Source: an uncultured Methanosarcinales archaeon (GTDB lineage: Archaea; Halobacteriota; Methanosarcinia; Methanotrichales; Methanotrichaceae). Taken from it: a DNA stretch of 7,545 nucleotides. Numbering within the stretch: the first letter of the stretch is position 1; every line of letters starts with the position of its first letter. Both the position numbers and the translations under genes were made by a program. Below the pieces are notes generated by a model. That model worked only from the letters and a program-made list of their open reading frames with translations. It was not told where the DNA came from and ran no database searches. Shown piece by piece: positions 7,485-7,545 of this stretch. The stretch is from the NCBI GenBank assembly GCA_937864385.1, contig CALMJN010000247.1:1-7545 (forward strand). The letters are read 5' to 3'.

Positions 7485-7545
7485 CTATGCCATCACGCCC
7501 AACTCATGCAGATAGATATTCGTTGTGGTAGCCGATTCAGCGCCC
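7485..7545 (-). CDS. C-terminal end of a probable tyrosine recombinase (partial)
   Basis: The minus strand enters from the window edge (first full codon 7544) and encodes ESATTTNIYLHELGVMA followed by TAG at 7487. The pattern S-x-T-T-x-I-Y-x-H is that of the last segment of tyrosine recombinases, where the Tyr after the TT pair is the DNA-cleaving nucleophile and normally follows an LGH motif a few residues earlier, which here lies outside the window. Only 19 residues are visible, so the call is tentative. If right, an integrase or integron-like element ends about 100 nt from the repeat-protein fragment. Confidence 0.45.
   Translation of the reverse strand, partial: GAESATTTNIYLHELGVMA

Overview
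This window reads as a mosaic of at least four unrelated pieces of DNA joined end to end, most likely a chimeric metagenomic contig. Three joins cut through genes in the middle of a domain. Base composition changes at the same places, moderate in segments A, B and D and very G+C-rich in segment C (judged by eye). The window therefore does not point to one organism. Anaerobic or wastewater-type communities containing planctomycetes, N-ATPase-bearing microbes, Proteobacteria and Chloroflexi would fit, but this is inference.

Segment A (1 to about 380, minus strand) is an internal piece of a TPR protein resembling the C-terminal parts of planctomycete kinase/TPR proteins. Segment B (about 381 to 4930, minus strand) is the best-preserved part: an N-type F1Fo-ATPase operon in the diagnostic order atpD-atpC-atpQ-atpR-atpB-atpE-atpF-atpA. 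The genes overlap or almost touch and several use GTG or TTG starts. Together they encode the catalytic beta subunit, the epsilon stalk, the two N-ATPase accessory membrane proteins, the a-subunit stator channel, the c-ring protein with one carboxylate in each helix, a b/delta-like peripheral stalk and the start of alpha. Alpha stops being recognisable just before its P-loop, gamma is absent and beta lacks its first few dozen residues, so both operon ends are missing. The family is known from Methanosarcina and scattered bacteria. I cannot assign the host.

Segment C (about 4970 to 6675, very high G+C) looks proteobacterial. It holds the 5' end of a cyclase-family (kynurenine formamidase-like) gene with a frameshift, the complete tRNA guanine-N7 methyltransferase gene trmB on the minus strand, and, divergently on the plus strand, the MaoC-like 5' part of what is usually a bifunctional enoyl-CoA hydratase/phosphate acetyltransferase. 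A 7-bp-arm palindrome abuts a sigma70-like promoter candidate in front of the cyclase gene.

Segment D (about 6680 to 7545, minus strand) holds a fragment of an Asp-rich secreted, Ig-like repeat protein of the kind common in Anaerolineae, with a motif recurring at an exact 183-residue spacing. After an A+T-rich patch comes what looks like the extreme C-terminus of a tyrosine recombinase running off the window.

I see no convincing undescribed system. The points worth a second look are the N-ATPase with its two-carboxylate c subunit, the operator/promoter arrangement, the 183-residue repeat, and the joins, which should be tested before any gene-neighbourhood argument is made across them.
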